Shown here piece after piece: positions 1-12,115 of a stretch of DNA of 64,000 nucleotides. Position 1 is the stretch's first letter, and each line of letters begins with the position of its first letter. Source of the stretch: Gymnopus androsaceus JB14 (lineage: Eukaryota; Basidiomycota; Agaricomycetes; Agaricales; Omphalotaceae). The notes beneath the pieces were generated by a model, which searched no databases, was not told the DNA's origin, and saw only the letters and a list, made by a program, of their open reading frames with translations. The stretch is from positions 372,001-436,000 of the forward strand of contig ML769387.1 in the NCBI GenBank assembly GCA_009733575.1, written 5' to 3'. Position numbers and translations under genes: made by a program.

Positions 1-285
1 TAGGCTATCCCAGGCCCAGACCATTTTTGCTGATGAACAATCTCGGCATCAGCCTACTTGAATTGGTTCTGTCCCATTTCACAAAGTCCATATCCCTTTT
101 CACAAATCCCTGAGTTACAACTTACTTGTCTTCAGAGTGTATCCTTGTGGGTGCAAGTTGATGTGGGCAATGTGCCTCTTTTCAAATAAATGCTGGCACT
201 GACATGCCAGTGAAACTCTCCGCTACTGGACTATGGTTTTCCTACAGACTACTTAGAGCTGATATCCAACTTAATACTGTGAGCT
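1..285. other. Left flank of the first copia LTR, no gene seen
   Basis: AT-rich sequence without a recognisable coding segment. It ends in CTCTT (286-290), immediately before the TGTTGG start of the LTR. The same five bases follow the 3' LTR that ends at 21647, so this stretch is probably the genuine left flank of the copia insertion. Confidence 0.5.
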
Positions 286-290
286 CTCTT

Positions 291-655
291 TGTTGGAATA
301 TCAAGGGTAAATATATTCTATTGAACTATACATGGAACACTTTCTTGTAGTCTCCACTTGTTTGTATCACCATCCCATGCACTCCACTGTTATCGTCTTG
401 CAGACTCCACTCAGTCTCTCGCCGTATCCACTTGCTCTCTCGTAGTACCCACTTTACTGTATGGACAGTAGCCACACATATTCACGCAGTAGCCACCTGC
501 CCAATATATCACTTGTACTTAGGACTGTATATAAGCTTAGGTACCATACCCTGTAATACCACCGTCGTCCCCCCCATCGATCTGTGTGATTGCTACTACT
601 AAGTCCTGTGTGGACTTACTGCTGCTACTTCCTATTTAGGAACGTAACTCTAATA
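291..655 (+). repeat. Copia LTR, complete, first copy
   Basis: A 365-bp LTR starting TGTTGGAATATC and ending CTCTAATA. It is nearly identical to the LTRs at 15608-15953 and 20898-21647, and gives the uninterrupted sequence of the site where the 3' LTR of the full copy carries a MITE. The five bases to its left (CTCTT) have the usual size of a copia target-site duplication. Downstream, at 656-667, lies a primer-binding site matching the anticodon arm of initiator tRNA-Met. Confidence 0.88.
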
Positions 656-1966
656 GGTTATGGGCCCGGCCAACCATTGACGCATCTATTTGTGGACATA
701 ACCCTTGTTGATGTCACAATCTAGGCCTACTGCACCAACAGCTCGCAGAACAGCATCAGGACAAGCCGCCGCCGCAGGATCCAGCAGTAAACCAGCGCCT
801 CTACTATTACCATTACCAGCCACCGATCCGAAGGCACCTTGTGCTTTGAAATCTCATATAGCAGACAAAGACAAAACCCGCGACAGGTGGTGGAATCCAA
901 GTGACCAGAAGTGGTTTGTTTGTGCTAAACAGCCTTGCCAAAACCGGTACGATACACCTCACAAGGATACTAAATATACTGCAGAATTACCGGATTACAC
1001 CAATCTACCTGATATTGGTCAGGAACAATTTATCAAAGTTGCAGAAAACGAAAGACAGGAGAAAAGATGTAGCAAACGTCTAGCTGGCAAACAGAAAGCC
1101 GCAGCCTCATCTTCATCTAATCCCACTCCAGCACCTACTCCTTCACCAGCTCCAGTTTTGTTACCAAAACAAGAGCCACAGCAAACACCACCTCCACTTC
1201 CACCGAATCCATCCCCACAGCCATCTCCACAGCAAACTCCACAGCCGTTACCAAGTGATCTTCCACAAAGATCTCCACCCTCATCTCCATCAGATTCAGG
1301 ATCTGAATCATCAGGGGCATTTGAATCAGATTCCGACGACGACGATATGTCTAAAGCACTAAAAGCCTTTGATAAGGTTACAACCTTAAAGTCGGACAGA
1401 TCAAACTGGGATACGTGGAAAACTCGAGTGGAATTCACAGCCAGATCTATTGGCTACCAGCACTATTTCGAATGGAATCCACAAGTGACAACAGATCCAG
1501 ACGCAACGCAGAATGATAGAGAAAAGGACAATGACCTTTTGAATGCTATCATTGGCAGGTTATTGGATGGAATATTCCGAAGGTATAGGAACTACAACAA
1601 CATGAAACGGTTGTGGGAAAATTTACTTGCTGATTATGATTCCAAAAATGCTCTCACTGAATCATTTTTGCAAAGGCAACTTCACACTATGCAATGCACC
1701 GACCCATCCAAGGTTGATAAACATTTGGACGACATGATCAACATCCGGGACAACCTCACGACAAGAGGAATCAATATCAACAACGATATATTCATCAACA
1801 CCATTATGTCCTCTGTCCCTGATACCTTCAAAGCCACCATAAACACATTGGCTGTTTTCTCTGTGAAAGCAGACAAGAAGCTCAGTCCTGCCGAGCTTAT
1901 TTCCACCATTCGTGCTGAAATCAATGGTACACCAAATGCAACATGATCACAAGAAGGAATCGGCAA
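656..1966 (+). pseudogene. Copia leader and truncated gag, first copy
   Basis: This repeats, almost base for base, the start of the full copia element. The gag reading frame starts at ATG 711 and includes the Pro/Ser-rich N-terminal third and the UBN2-like gag core. An extra A near 1918-1920, compared with the intact copy, shifts the frame and ends it at 1946. Homology to copia stops near 1966, before the zinc knuckle, and the sequence switches through an A-rich junction into an unrelated block. The near-perfect identity to 15608-17268 means either a very recent duplication or one insertion assembled twice. I favour the second reading because of the shared target duplication. Confidence 0.85.
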
Positions 1967-2005
1967 ACTAAAAAAAAAGAAGAGATACCTTAATGATAGG
2001 TCCCG

Positions 2006-3276
2006 TTTTTTCCTCCCAGGCCTTGCTTTACTCAGAGACATGGTCATTTCCTTCAGCTATAGCACTTTTTGGCTGTCTAGATTCAAGCAGAGGGCATACA
2101 CAAAAGCTTGAGCAACCAGAGCTGGCACCAAAACGGAAAGGGAGCACATGGTGCAGCTGATAGCTGAGCGTAATTGCATGCAAAACGTTTTACAGAGGGT
2201 CCCGAGGCCTTTCTAAACCAATCATTTAGAACAGGTCCTGAATTTCAAATCTTGACTCCAAATATGTTTCCGGTGCTGTTCCAAGCTCACTTAGGGCCTG
2301 TGAAATGTTTAATTGACCATTTTTCGTCAAATAAACCTTACGGGAAGTCATCCAGTAGCTTGGAGGAAGGTGTGGGTGAAGCGAAGGGATGGTGGGGAAA
2401 AAGAAAAGAGAGTTGAAAACACTGAACATCGTGCAGGGTGACTTAAATATGCCCACAGCATTAGGTGATGTTCATTGTGCTTGTGTCAACTACATATATT
2501 TCAGGAAGTGAACCTGGGTCCACAGAAATCAAATGGATTCAGTGCCATGGTGAAACATTCGCCAAGATGTCTGGCTGAGCCTAACCCTGGCCCAGGAGGC
2601 TTGATATTCTCGCCCTCAAGTACCTCTCTGAGTCAGGCTGGTCATTGAGTGAAGTTGCAGACATTAAATTAATTGGGCTGGTCTTAAATAGTGGACTCAA
2701 ACTTGGAGACTCGGAACACCTGCTGCACTAAGTCCTCTCAGATTATTGCTCATTGGCACTGAACTTCAAAGAATTGGAAAACATTGCCATAGTGATAGGA
2801 GCTTTCAAGAAAATACCGGAGATGGTCAGAAAAGTGGAACATGGGCAGAGAACAAAAATGCATTGCAATCAAATTGTAATGCACCAGACATATTTTTCCC
2901 AGTTAGGATATATGGCATTGTCACTAAGATACAGGAAGGTGCTGGCCATCACAATGCAATATGAAGTCAAGATGGCAATACATTGCAATATGATCAAAAT
3001 TTTTTTGAGGATGGGAATGGATAATATTCAATTGCAATTAAATTAGATGATTATTTGTATCGCCCTTTCATGCCATCCATCAGCATACTTTCCCCGATTT
3101 ACTGATGTTATCAATGATTTATGCAATGCAGATCATCAATAAGTTTCAAATAAGTAGAGGGTTTTATTCAAAACATATGTATTGCATGAGTTTCAATAAG
3201 CTTTCAAAAGATTTTTGATAAGTCATCAAGTTTATACATGTTTGCATCCTGTGTGAAATATCCCAAACACCTCAGG
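2006..3276. repeat. NLR downstream block, copy A
   Basis: Non-coding sequence that matches 23687-24969 in the same orientation with scattered single-base differences, and matches 12116-13480 inverted. It is the 3' flank of the minus-strand NLR gene. It is AT-rich and contains several ATTGCAAT-type motifs between about 2855 and 3045. No gene seen; short reading frames here are broken in the other copies. Confidence 0.75.
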
Positions 3277-3278
3277 CA

Positions 3279-3704
3279 CTATGCAGCCCCTAATTGATCC
3301 CCAATCTTCTCAAACTGGGATTTTGCATCTGTGAGCTTTTCCATGGCCTCAGGATATTCATGTTGCATGCAGTGAATGTCTCCCAAACTTTGCAGGCACT
3401 GTGCAGCCCCTAGTTGATTCCCAATCTTCTCAAACTGGGATTTTGCATCTGTGAGCTTTTCCATGGCCTCAGGATATTCATGTTGCATGTAGTGAATATT
3501 CCCCAAACTTTGCAGGCATTGTGCAGCCCCTAGTTGATTCCCAATCTTCTCAAACTGGGATTTTGCATCTGTGAGCTTTTCCATGCCTCAGGATATTCAT
3601 CTTGCATCCAGTAAGTAAGTCCCATTTCCTGATCACATTTTGCCAATGTCTCTGCTTCAGTTTGCCAACCTTCTTGGGCTTTGTGTGGAAGATATTTCCT
3701 GCCC
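3279..3704 (-). pseudogene. NLR copy A, C-terminal TPR fragment
   Basis: Three 40-residue tetratricopeptide units, each 120 bp and almost identical to one another, with the consensus core LGAAQCLQSLG followed by HEYPEAMEKL. The frame ends LGAA then TAG at 3279-3281, where other units have CAG, so this is probably the natural stop of the protein. Copy B has seven units in the same place. A one-base deletion near 3583 breaks the frame of the most upstream unit. The fragment is cut off from the rest of NLR copy A by a run of Ns and noisy copia-like sequence. Confidence 0.8.
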
Positions 3705-3729
3705 NNNNNNNNNNNNNNNNNNNNNNNNN
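3705..3729. other. Assembly gap of 25 N
   Basis: Exactly 25 undetermined bases. The sequence to the left is clean NLR sequence and the sequence to the right is noisy copia-like sequence, so this is a scaffold join. A fixed 25-N run is typical of gap-filling software and does not measure a real distance. Confidence 0.97.
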
Positions 3730-5333
3730 CATAACTACAGTCGCGTTAACAGAAGGGAGAGGAGGTTTCCGAATGGTCATGGAATTTCCAATTTAGGGGA
3801 AATTCCGAGGCAGGATGGCTCCAGAGGCGCGGAGGAACAACAAGTCGCCAGAGGTATATATATCTTCTCTTAAGGTCATTTTTGGTAAACCAATGCCAGT
3901 CATGAAACGCAGCCAGGCTCAACTATCTCAAGAGTAATAAGGCTCCTATAGTATAATTCATGATAGAAGAAGTCGGATGGAAACTAGATGAGAATAGGGC
4001 CTTATATATATTCAGTATAGAGAGTGCATCCTCATCTCATGTCTTGAAGAGAACTGTACCCGAGTCATCATGGGCATCCGCGGATCGTATATTTCAATCC
4101 GTCTAAAGCATGGAATCTTGTCGCTTTGTATAACCGAAATAGCTGATTAACTTTCTAAAATTAGCTCTTTATTGCAACGATCAACAATATATGTCAGAAA
4201 TACCAATTCCTGATTTGTAAGTGCCACAAACATTCTACTATAGTCGACTATCGCCACCTCAATTACTCATTAATACGGTGAAAGAGGAGGAAGAAGATAC
4301 ATCAACGCTTTACGCTCAGCCATAGTTACGGTGAGCAATCTTTTTGACTCCAGTGATGCTCTTTATCCACATGACGCGTTCTGTCAACGACACATAACTC
4401 AGGAATCAAATAAGGGTAGATCCCAACACTGAATATATGGTCCCATTAATGCGGAAACTTTCCACAGTCATAACAATTTTCTTGAGCAGCTCCATCTTCT
4501 ATTGGAAACTTCCTAGTACTATTATACTCACCTAGATAAAGACTTATGTAGACGTACAGCTGACACCCACCTAACTCAACCTCTACTAGTTCATAATGTG
4601 GTTATGATCAACTTTCTGCCAAACACTCGTAATATCACAGTCTTGGAAACATCATCTTTACTTCATGAGTGATATTTCCTGATCTCTCGAGACCCACCAA
4701 TAATAGGCTATAAAATGTATTTACAGAAGATTGGCTACACGTCGAAACTTGAGGTTGGTGATACAGGCGTCATCCCACCAAAGGCTGAGATATATTCTGG
4801 CGCTTATTACTCTATTGCGCCCGCTTTCAATTTCTTACGCGCAAAGGGTAACATGCTACTATTATATGGTAGCTTATAAAGATCGACAATTCCAATATTG
4901 GATTCTACTTTGACGAGGCACCACTGCATCTTAGGTCACCTCAACTATGCTTATGTTGAAGCATATGGTGCCGGAGACAACCAGGTTTTCGTGTGGGAAT
5001 TCGGATCTACCGCATGTCTAATTTTAATAAATGATTATGAATCCCGTGAGCAAATTCGCGCTTGTTTATGGCCTATTTTATGTGGCAAAAAGGTCATTTA
5101 CGTAGCTCTACTCAAGGGTTGCACTATCTTGCTCGGTCGACGTTGAATAGTGACGATGGAACATTTCTGTTGTTATCTATCTTTTCCTGAAGATTTATCT
5201 AGAATAGGATTACATAGCTATTTAGCTATCTGAGACGGTTGAGAGTGTTCTCATGAAGTCAGGGACGGTAAATATTTAGCGCCTTACATGCTGGTACGTT
5301 TATAGTTTGTTTCGAAGTAAGTTCTAGATGTAA
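3730..5333 (+). other. Noisy copia gag-pol sequence (likely uncorrected gap fill)
   Basis: The stretch follows the copia element from the end of gag into pol, corresponding roughly to 17265-18510, with frequent small insertions, deletions and substitutions. Recognisable anchors are the Gly/Arg-rich gag tail near 3756-3850 and the GAG-pre-integrase region near 4915-5000. It begins at the point in the element where the clean fragment 291-1966 stops. The dense mixed indels look like raw long-read error, not normal decay. No usable reading frame remains. Confidence 0.7.
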
Positions 5334-7598
5334 TTAGATCTCAGGCTGTCTCAGGCTTGTTCTCATGTCGCTGTCCCATGGCTTCTCTCTGCTCTTGACC
5401 TGTCTGACTGTAGCCTGTATTGTCTGAATTTCCAAAATTGCCTGCTCATGGTATCCCATCCATCGCATTATCCCTGCCTTCAGAAATCTGATTTTATTGT
5501 GTTCTTTCTGTCCACCATTCCACACTTGGCTCAATGCCTTTTCAAGTATAGGTAAAGTCTGGGGATAGAATTTGGGGAAGTCACAAAAGTGATATAAGGC
5601 TTCCAAATGTACTTGATGGGGAGCTATCTCAAATTGGCTAGTGAAAACTGTTGAAATGTTGGCAGTATGCACCTCAAGTATGTCCTGAGCTTTTAGCTCA
5701 CTGTCAGGCAGATTCTGCAGAAGTTGGGCATAGAAATTGCTCATTTGATTTAAATGATGTTGTGTAGCTGGGTATTTAGTCTGAACATATTCATGAATGG
5801 GTGATAACATTTTCAGTGATGTGCCTCTTCATAGATCAGTCCAGAATCAATCACATGTATTACACTCATTTCAAGATCTTCTCCAAAGTCTGGAGCCAAC
5901 TGAGGCAAACTCAAGGACCAGAATGGCACACCATTGGGTAAATATACTAGCCATGGAAGAATCTTTACAGATCCTGGATCTTGAGATACCAGCATTTTCA
6001 ATGACAGATCAATTGAAGTATTCATACTTGTGAGCCAATTGTCTTGATTTCCATTTCTCAGCATATCTGTTTTGCTTTTTGACTAGTTCTTAACCAAAAC
6101 TTTTAATGGCAGTCTCCTTGAGAGTTGAGCCATCAGGAGGATTGCTAAGGGCATGCAATCTAGTTCCTTTAATAGAGTATCTAGCTCTTCAGACTTCTTT
6201 GTATTTGGAGAAATTGAGAGGAAAGTCTTCCTGGCTGCATCCAATATAAGTGGTGGCAATCCAGATTTTCCACCCAGCTTCTCCCACTCAATATCTCCTG
6301 GTCCTTCTGCTCCTCTCATTGTTATGGTGATTGAGACCTTCTTCTGATCTCGTATCTTTTCAATAAGATTCTGAAGAGCTTTTTGGTTTTTGGAAGAATA
6401 CCATGGTGTTTCAAAGTTGTCCAAGACAAGAAGAATTGGTTCCTGAGATAACTGCAGATATGCTTCCAAGATTTCATATCCATCTTTTCCCTCAGAGATG
6501 GATAACTTCAAGATCTGAAGTAGTCCCTGGATAAGAGAAGGAGCATCTGGCAGCACCTCACAAGGAACAAAGTATCTTTTCTCTTGAAACTTTTGCCTCA
6601 CATCCACATGTTCCATGATATGCAGTGCCAATGAGGTTTTCCCCATTCCTCCAGCACCCAAGATGGCTAAATGAGCCTGATCTCTCTTGCATAACATTTC
6701 AACACCTGCAATTACTAGCTCATCTCTGCCAGTAAAGACCCTAGATGCAGTGGGTGTAGCCAGTTTGATGTTTCTGTATGAAAAAGTAATTATTTGAATT
6801 CTGAGATGAAGGGGTTTTACAAACTCATAAGTGATTGTTGCATTCTGAAGACAGATTTTTAGTTTTCAGAATTTCAGAATTCTTGATATTAGCTGTACCT
6901 GCCTGCTCTCTCCTCCAGCTAATCCCTGGTTATATATTTCAATGCCCAATTGAAGCTGCAGGGTCATGTGTGAATGAACATAAGTATGCCCAAAATAGGA
7001 ATACTCACATTCAGTGATGCAATAAACCCATTACTTTTTTCTTTGAACCCTGCAAGAACCTTTCCATCCTGTTCAGCATGCCAGAATGCCTTGAGTGTGG
7101 TACGTTGAGCAAGCTTCTCCAGGATTTTTTGAATATTTTCAAGATCTCTAATTTCTTCAAATGAGTATTATTAATTAAACATTGAATGGAAATGTTTACT
7201 GCTGGAACACCTCAACATTTTTATACAAATTATTATTCATTTGTTCACCACCAGTTGGATGTACAATTCCATTTAGAATTTGCAGGAGACGGTTTGTAAA
7301 CTGAGCAAAGTCCTTCACATCTTCTGCATTTTCTGCCTTTTTCTAAACAGTTTCAGCATAAATCCTCAATTGTAGTCAAACTATTAGTAGAACATACCTC
7401 AATTATCTCCACTATTATCTTCACTATCTCAGCACTCTTTGAGAGTGGAGTAAATCCTGCTATCTCTGCACTGCTGCAAAGTGCACTGAGACCCACCTTG
7501 AGGTGACTCAAGTTGACACCTGATGGGATTTCACTGGTCTCCATGTGAGTGGTCAAGTTGCCCAAACGAGTTTTAAGCTTTGCTATAAACTTTGGCAT
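5334..7598 (-). pseudogene. NLR copy A: MLKL-like domain, NB-ARC and linker
   Basis: Second copy of the NLR described at 24970-28079, with the same exon layout. Exon 1 starts at ATG 7598 and ends at 7398 (67 codons). The P-loop exon carries GAGGMGKTSLA near 6640-6670 and the kinase-2 motif LLVLDNFE. Compared with copy B it has a TGG to TAG stop at about 6083-6085, after VLVKN, and a one-base loss near 5826. Its linker reads through intact where copy B is frameshifted, so the two copies are broken in different places. Its TPR end lies at 3279-3704, beyond the gap. Probably an allele or recent duplicate; not functional as assembled. Confidence 0.8.
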
Positions 7599-8348
7599 TC
7601 TTGACAATTGGTTGGTGGTGGTGGACACGTAGACACTGATGATGGGAGTTTTGGTTAAAAACAAGAACGTAACACGCTAATAGTATTAGTAATAGCACGA
7701 GGGCCACTGGGCGTCAATGGTATCATGTGATATGAGATCTCCACCAATTTCCGAGTATCCAAATCTGCAACGTGAACGACGAGTATTTTTCCTCCTCCTC
7801 TCTCTTTAACCTCTTCTCTTTCCTCTAATCTTCCAGCTAGAATATGCCCGCTGATATGAACTGAGCTGGAGTTGATTCGAGCTACGCCTATGAAAGTCGA
7901 GAGGCCGAACGTTGAAGGAAAGGATAACAACTACTACGAATTAGGTACTTGCATAGTAATCACATTGTTTTGGTTCACTCATCATAACTAAAGATGAACG
8001 TTATTGGTATATCCATACATTCCGTCTAGCACGACTGACCGCGACGACTCGATGATTTGGTTTACTCTTAGCTCGACGTGAAACACCGTGAAATAGGTGG
8101 ACTCTGCAACATGCGTCGTCGACTCGAGCATTGACTGTTTTCGACCCCAAGCAGGAGGAATAAATGAAATCTCTAACAGAGCATCCAGAATCCATGCCAT
8201 AACCTGTTCTCTCCGTCTGGACACGGCCATCCATCCACCCTCAACCACGACTACGCCTCTGCAAGGCAAAGCTCAAACCAGGCTCAAACGTCTGGGACGA
8301 AGAAAACGATTGATGGAAGAAAACGATTGATGGAAGCAGGCGCGGGTG

Positions 8349-8517
8349 CTTGTCGCTATTTTTTTTTTTTTTTTTTTTGGAGGGGCGCTTTCGGAATTGA
8401 ATCCGCGCTAGTTTTGTACAAGGTACATAGTCCTTGGCATTGGTTAGTAACTCCCCGGCAGGAATGCATTTACGCAGACGCTCATGGCGCCTGGCAATAC
8501 AGCCTTGTCGCTATTTT
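8349..8517 (-). mobile_element. SINE-like retroposon insertion
   Basis: Present in NLR locus A, absent from the matching place in locus B (about 28783-28797). The insert is bounded by a 14-bp direct repeat, CTTGTCGCTATTTT, at 8349-8362 and 8504-8517. On the minus strand it ends in a run of about 18 A next to the repeat, as expected for target-primed reverse transcription. The body is about 125 bp with no coding capacity. A short GGATTCAATTCC stretch resembles a pol III B box, but I cannot name a parent RNA. Confidence 0.7.
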
Positions 8518-9002
8518 CCGTTGGAGGACCCGGATCCAAAAGCAGGTTTACAATCGTGTCCGAAGTGCGGATTCACCCTCTTTTGCTCGGAAGAACACTA
8601 GGATGTCGTCGCCTATAAGCCAGATCCTGCAACTACTTTCAACTCAGGTGCGTCTGAAGATGTAGAATCTTGGGCGCAAACCATCAATTTGCTAGTCGTT
8701 CAAAGATTCCGACCGCTTTCACCTAGTGGCTTGAACTATTAGTCTTATCACGGTCATGATGAAGCCGAGGCCGTAGCAAACTTTTTTTTGGTGCAGGAGC
8801 TAATCTCATACAGTACCTGGGCTCGGCCCCAGGCGAAACCCCTGGGCAGTCAGCTTATGAGGCCTTACAAAGATTACCGAGTTCTTTGCGACGAATGGCT
8901 GATTTTGTGGAGATTTTGAGCTGTGTAAGTACGTCGAATTTCGAAACGCGTCAAAAGGAATTACCTTGCGTCGTCGATGCTACCAAGTTGTACATGTACA
9001 TA

Positions 9003-9631
9003 CTATAGCTAACCTAGTAATGCGAATCAAAATGTTGGTATAGAAAAACTTGTTCAATTCTTATCCGGGAGCTCTAAGATTTTCAGAGTAGCTACCTATT
9101 CTCTTAATGACTGTCCTCAGAACATTTTGAGATTTTAGTGAGAGTTGAGCTGGTGCCAGAAGGTGCCGACGATGACCTCCAAAATAGCAGGGAAGTGCAA
9201 ACGTGACATCCGGTGACTTGAGCGGTAAAGTCATGGTGCCGTTGATGCCGAAACATGCTCAAAACCCTCGACTTTCTGAACCTCGGTAAACTCTAAGGCT
9301 TTCCTTGCGCTTTCTGACTACATCAAGCCATCCAATCTACCAGTAGCCGACATTATCTTGATACCGTTCAGATCGCTAAGCTGTCCGATTTTTTTTTACT
9401 CTCAAATCAATTCATTTTCAAAAGTCACGCTACGTGCAACCATGGTTTTCAGCAGTTTTGAAAATCCTGAAAATCCTGACTTCTTTCTACTGCACGGCTT
9501 AAAATTCTGAATAGACAGTCCTTTGAAAATATGATCAAGCTGTACACAGTATAATTCTCAAGGGAAATGATTCAAAATTGAGGGCAGGAGAAAGGATTTC
9601 CCTACAATTTGCATTTCTAGGGCGCCTATAG
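9003..9631. mobile_element. MITE, 629 bp, TA target duplication
   Basis: Present in locus A, absent from locus B near 29275. The ends form an imperfect inverted repeat: the left starts CTATAGCTAACCTAG, and the right end in reverse complement starts CTATAGGCGCCCTAG. The element is flanked by TA on both sides (9001-9002 and 9632-9633), and removing it with one TA restores the locus B sequence. No transposase reading frame, so it is non-autonomous. TA duplication points to the Tc1/mariner superfamily. Confidence 0.75.
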
Positions 9632-9811
9632 TATGTAATACTACTAGCACGGAAATAATAAACTGAATGTGCTCCAAAAAAGTGCCGGTCAAATGACCGT
9701 TCCGCCAAACTGGTGGAGTTGGATCAATCCTCCTTCTTACCACCACTTCCACTTGGTACATACATTATAGCGATCTGATTCAGTAGCGCGTTTATACGCA
9801 AGGTTATGAAA

Positions 9812-12115
9812 CTGGACTTGAATAACATCCAAATGAGGAGAAGCGAATTGGAGACCAGAAGAGAAATAATCTTAAGGTGGGGGAGAAATGCCTTATGTAG
9901 GTATGCAAAAATCCTGTATTTCGTCAGCACCAAGTCCTTCATAATCACGATCATAATTGGAAGCGAGTCCACGGAGAGGATCTCGGTTTTATCTGACCAA
10001 TCGAGAGTCGTTCTTCCAAATGATAATTACAAAGGAGATGCTCTGAAAGAGAGAGAGCAGTCTACATCGTCTGCGCCGTCACTGCGATATTAAAGGAACA
10101 TAGAGCTGCATCTTCCAATCCTTCATTCCAATTTTCTGCGTGATGGCCTCAACTCTCTTATAGTGGAAGGAGCTGCTATTTAAAAAAGATATTTAATAGG
10201 TTTATAGAACTAGTCAAAAAGCAATATAGAGCTGTATATGTGCCTGGAAGAAATGGAATATACATATGTATCACAGCTTGTGGGGCTCACTACCATAAAA
10301 GTATCCCATGCACCATAATATGGAACTTCTAGAACATCTGTACAATTGACAAAAAATGCTGGTATCTCAAGATCCCCAGAGAATCCTGTTATAAACGCAC
10401 TTTCTTTCTGACCACTCATGAGCCACCTCTTTCTCAGATTTCGATTCCAAAGGCCTATTCCAGTTTTATTACCGCGAAATGGATTGAGCTCATGTTCTTT
10501 GTCCTGAAGTAGCCGTCAGTTCTTGCTGCCAGAGTAACTTTGAGACCAGTAATCGCATCTGAAATGTCGAGGTGCGTACTTGAAAGATTTAATACATCTG
10601 TCTGATTTTGATTCCTGAAACTCTCTTGATCTGTAGTAGAAGATGCGCGCGACCACACTGAAAGTTATGTTAACTATTCTAACCCAGCAGCACAAAATCA
10701 GAAATGTAATTTCTCAAGGACATAACCATACCCAATGCGCTACGGCACCGAACAACAATTTAGACAAATCGATAGATGCGCAGCTTGATATTCTGTGGAG
10801 GACTCTCGCATAGGAATGCTTGGTCAGTAGGAAGCTCCCCTCCATGCACTAGTTGAGCATAAAAGTCTTACCACGGAGTATATTATGACGCGTATTGGAG
10901 GCGCCATGACACCTAGCCTGAAATATCGCATTCCTGATCTCTGATATCGAGTTATACATCTAGCCGAATATCTCGTATATATGACTGGTATCTAAGGCTG
11001 CTGCGCAACTGGCCAGTTAGAGGTACTAACCCAGATTGGGACAGAGAGCCACGCTATTATATAGGGTTCACTTCATGAACAATATATCCCACCAGAGTAT
11101 TCTGTATCACTCGCACAGAACGATTATATTCAGAATAACACACTTTATATTGAAAAGGCATTTGAGATCCGAGAGATGTGGAGGATGGTAGGTATGCCGA
11201 ACCGAGAATAATGTAAGAACACCATATGCAAACTCACGAGTGTATCGTGTTTGGCAGCAACGGCTCAAGGTGAGATACATGCTGCAAATAATGACTTCGT
11301 ATCTGCATCGGACTCGTGACACCACGTGGGACTACCAATTGGCAGCATGGCTATCTTTATAGACGATGGTATGCTGTTCAGACTTATTATTGTTATACGA
11401 GGGGCTCACCGAAGGACGAGACAGTGCTGGACAAGAAGCAGACGCTATCGTGGGGCATATATATTCCTATCAACATCATCACAGTCCTCCTTATAGGATA
11501 TTGGGTGTAGCGACAAACTGTAAGCATGAGGGAGTCGAGTTGGGTCAATAATTCTCCTGTTTGCGCATCATGGAATATATCGAGACCCTTAATTTTACTT
11601 ATTCTACGTCTGGGATGTAGTGACAAGTCTTGTGGACACCCTCATTTAGTTATCCGCTCTGAGTATCTGTGAAGAGAGTGGCATGAAAATTGCTGCTCAC
11701 GTCCACAGATGCAACACATCCCTAAGTATTGATAATGCAATTGAGGGAAGTACAAACAGATAAGAGGGCGAGCACCGTGGCATCCAGTGCGCTGCTGAAA
11801 AGTAGTACAGAGGTTGGCCCGTAGAGGATATAACTCAATTTCATCTCTATCACATGCGCGGCGAGAATGAATATGCCTACCGGATGGCCCATGGAATGAA
11901 ACTCACAATGCAAAAAATACCTCTCAGAGTTCGAGCAACGGATCTCGGAGACTATATCAACTCTTACGACCGGCGGACACGCAACGATGTGCCCCTTTGC
12001 GCTAAGGGTTCGTTGGAAGGATACATCTACCTACAGCTGACATGCTACTTGGGTAGTGGAAAGGTGTGTATTCCCTCCATTGGAGGCCTTAATGGAACAG
12101 AGTCAACATGATGCA
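9812..12115 (+). other. Noisy copy of the mitochondrial carrier region
   Basis: From 9812 the sequence no longer matches locus B cleanly but can be followed loosely along the carrier gene. Stretches near 11310-11400 match 30387-30440, 11550-11650 match 30545-30640, and 11780-11820 match 30695-30740, all in the same order. The last 100 bases resemble a TPR repeat unit in plus orientation, running into 12116. Indels are frequent and no reading frame is kept. Raw long-read fill or a highly decayed duplicate; I favour fill. No independent gene seen. Confidence 0.5.

Larger units (their letters stand above)
7599..9811. other. Upstream region of NLR copy A
   Basis: Matches the upstream region of copy B (28080-29461) except for two clean insertions, a SINE-like element near 8349-8517 and a MITE at 9003-9631. 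Short reading frames on both strands around 8000-8330 are shared with copy B but show no recognisable domain and I do not call them genes. Homology to copy B stops being clean at about 9811. Confidence 0.6.

Noticed and set aside
1019..1438. 139-codon minus-strand frame within gag
   Set aside because: Shadow of the Pro/Ser-rich repeats of gag in the opposite frame; no independent support.
9812..12115. Novel gene cluster in a region with many short frames
   Set aside because: Frames are short and on both strands, and the DNA can be loosely aligned to the carrier gene; noisy sequence is the better explanation.
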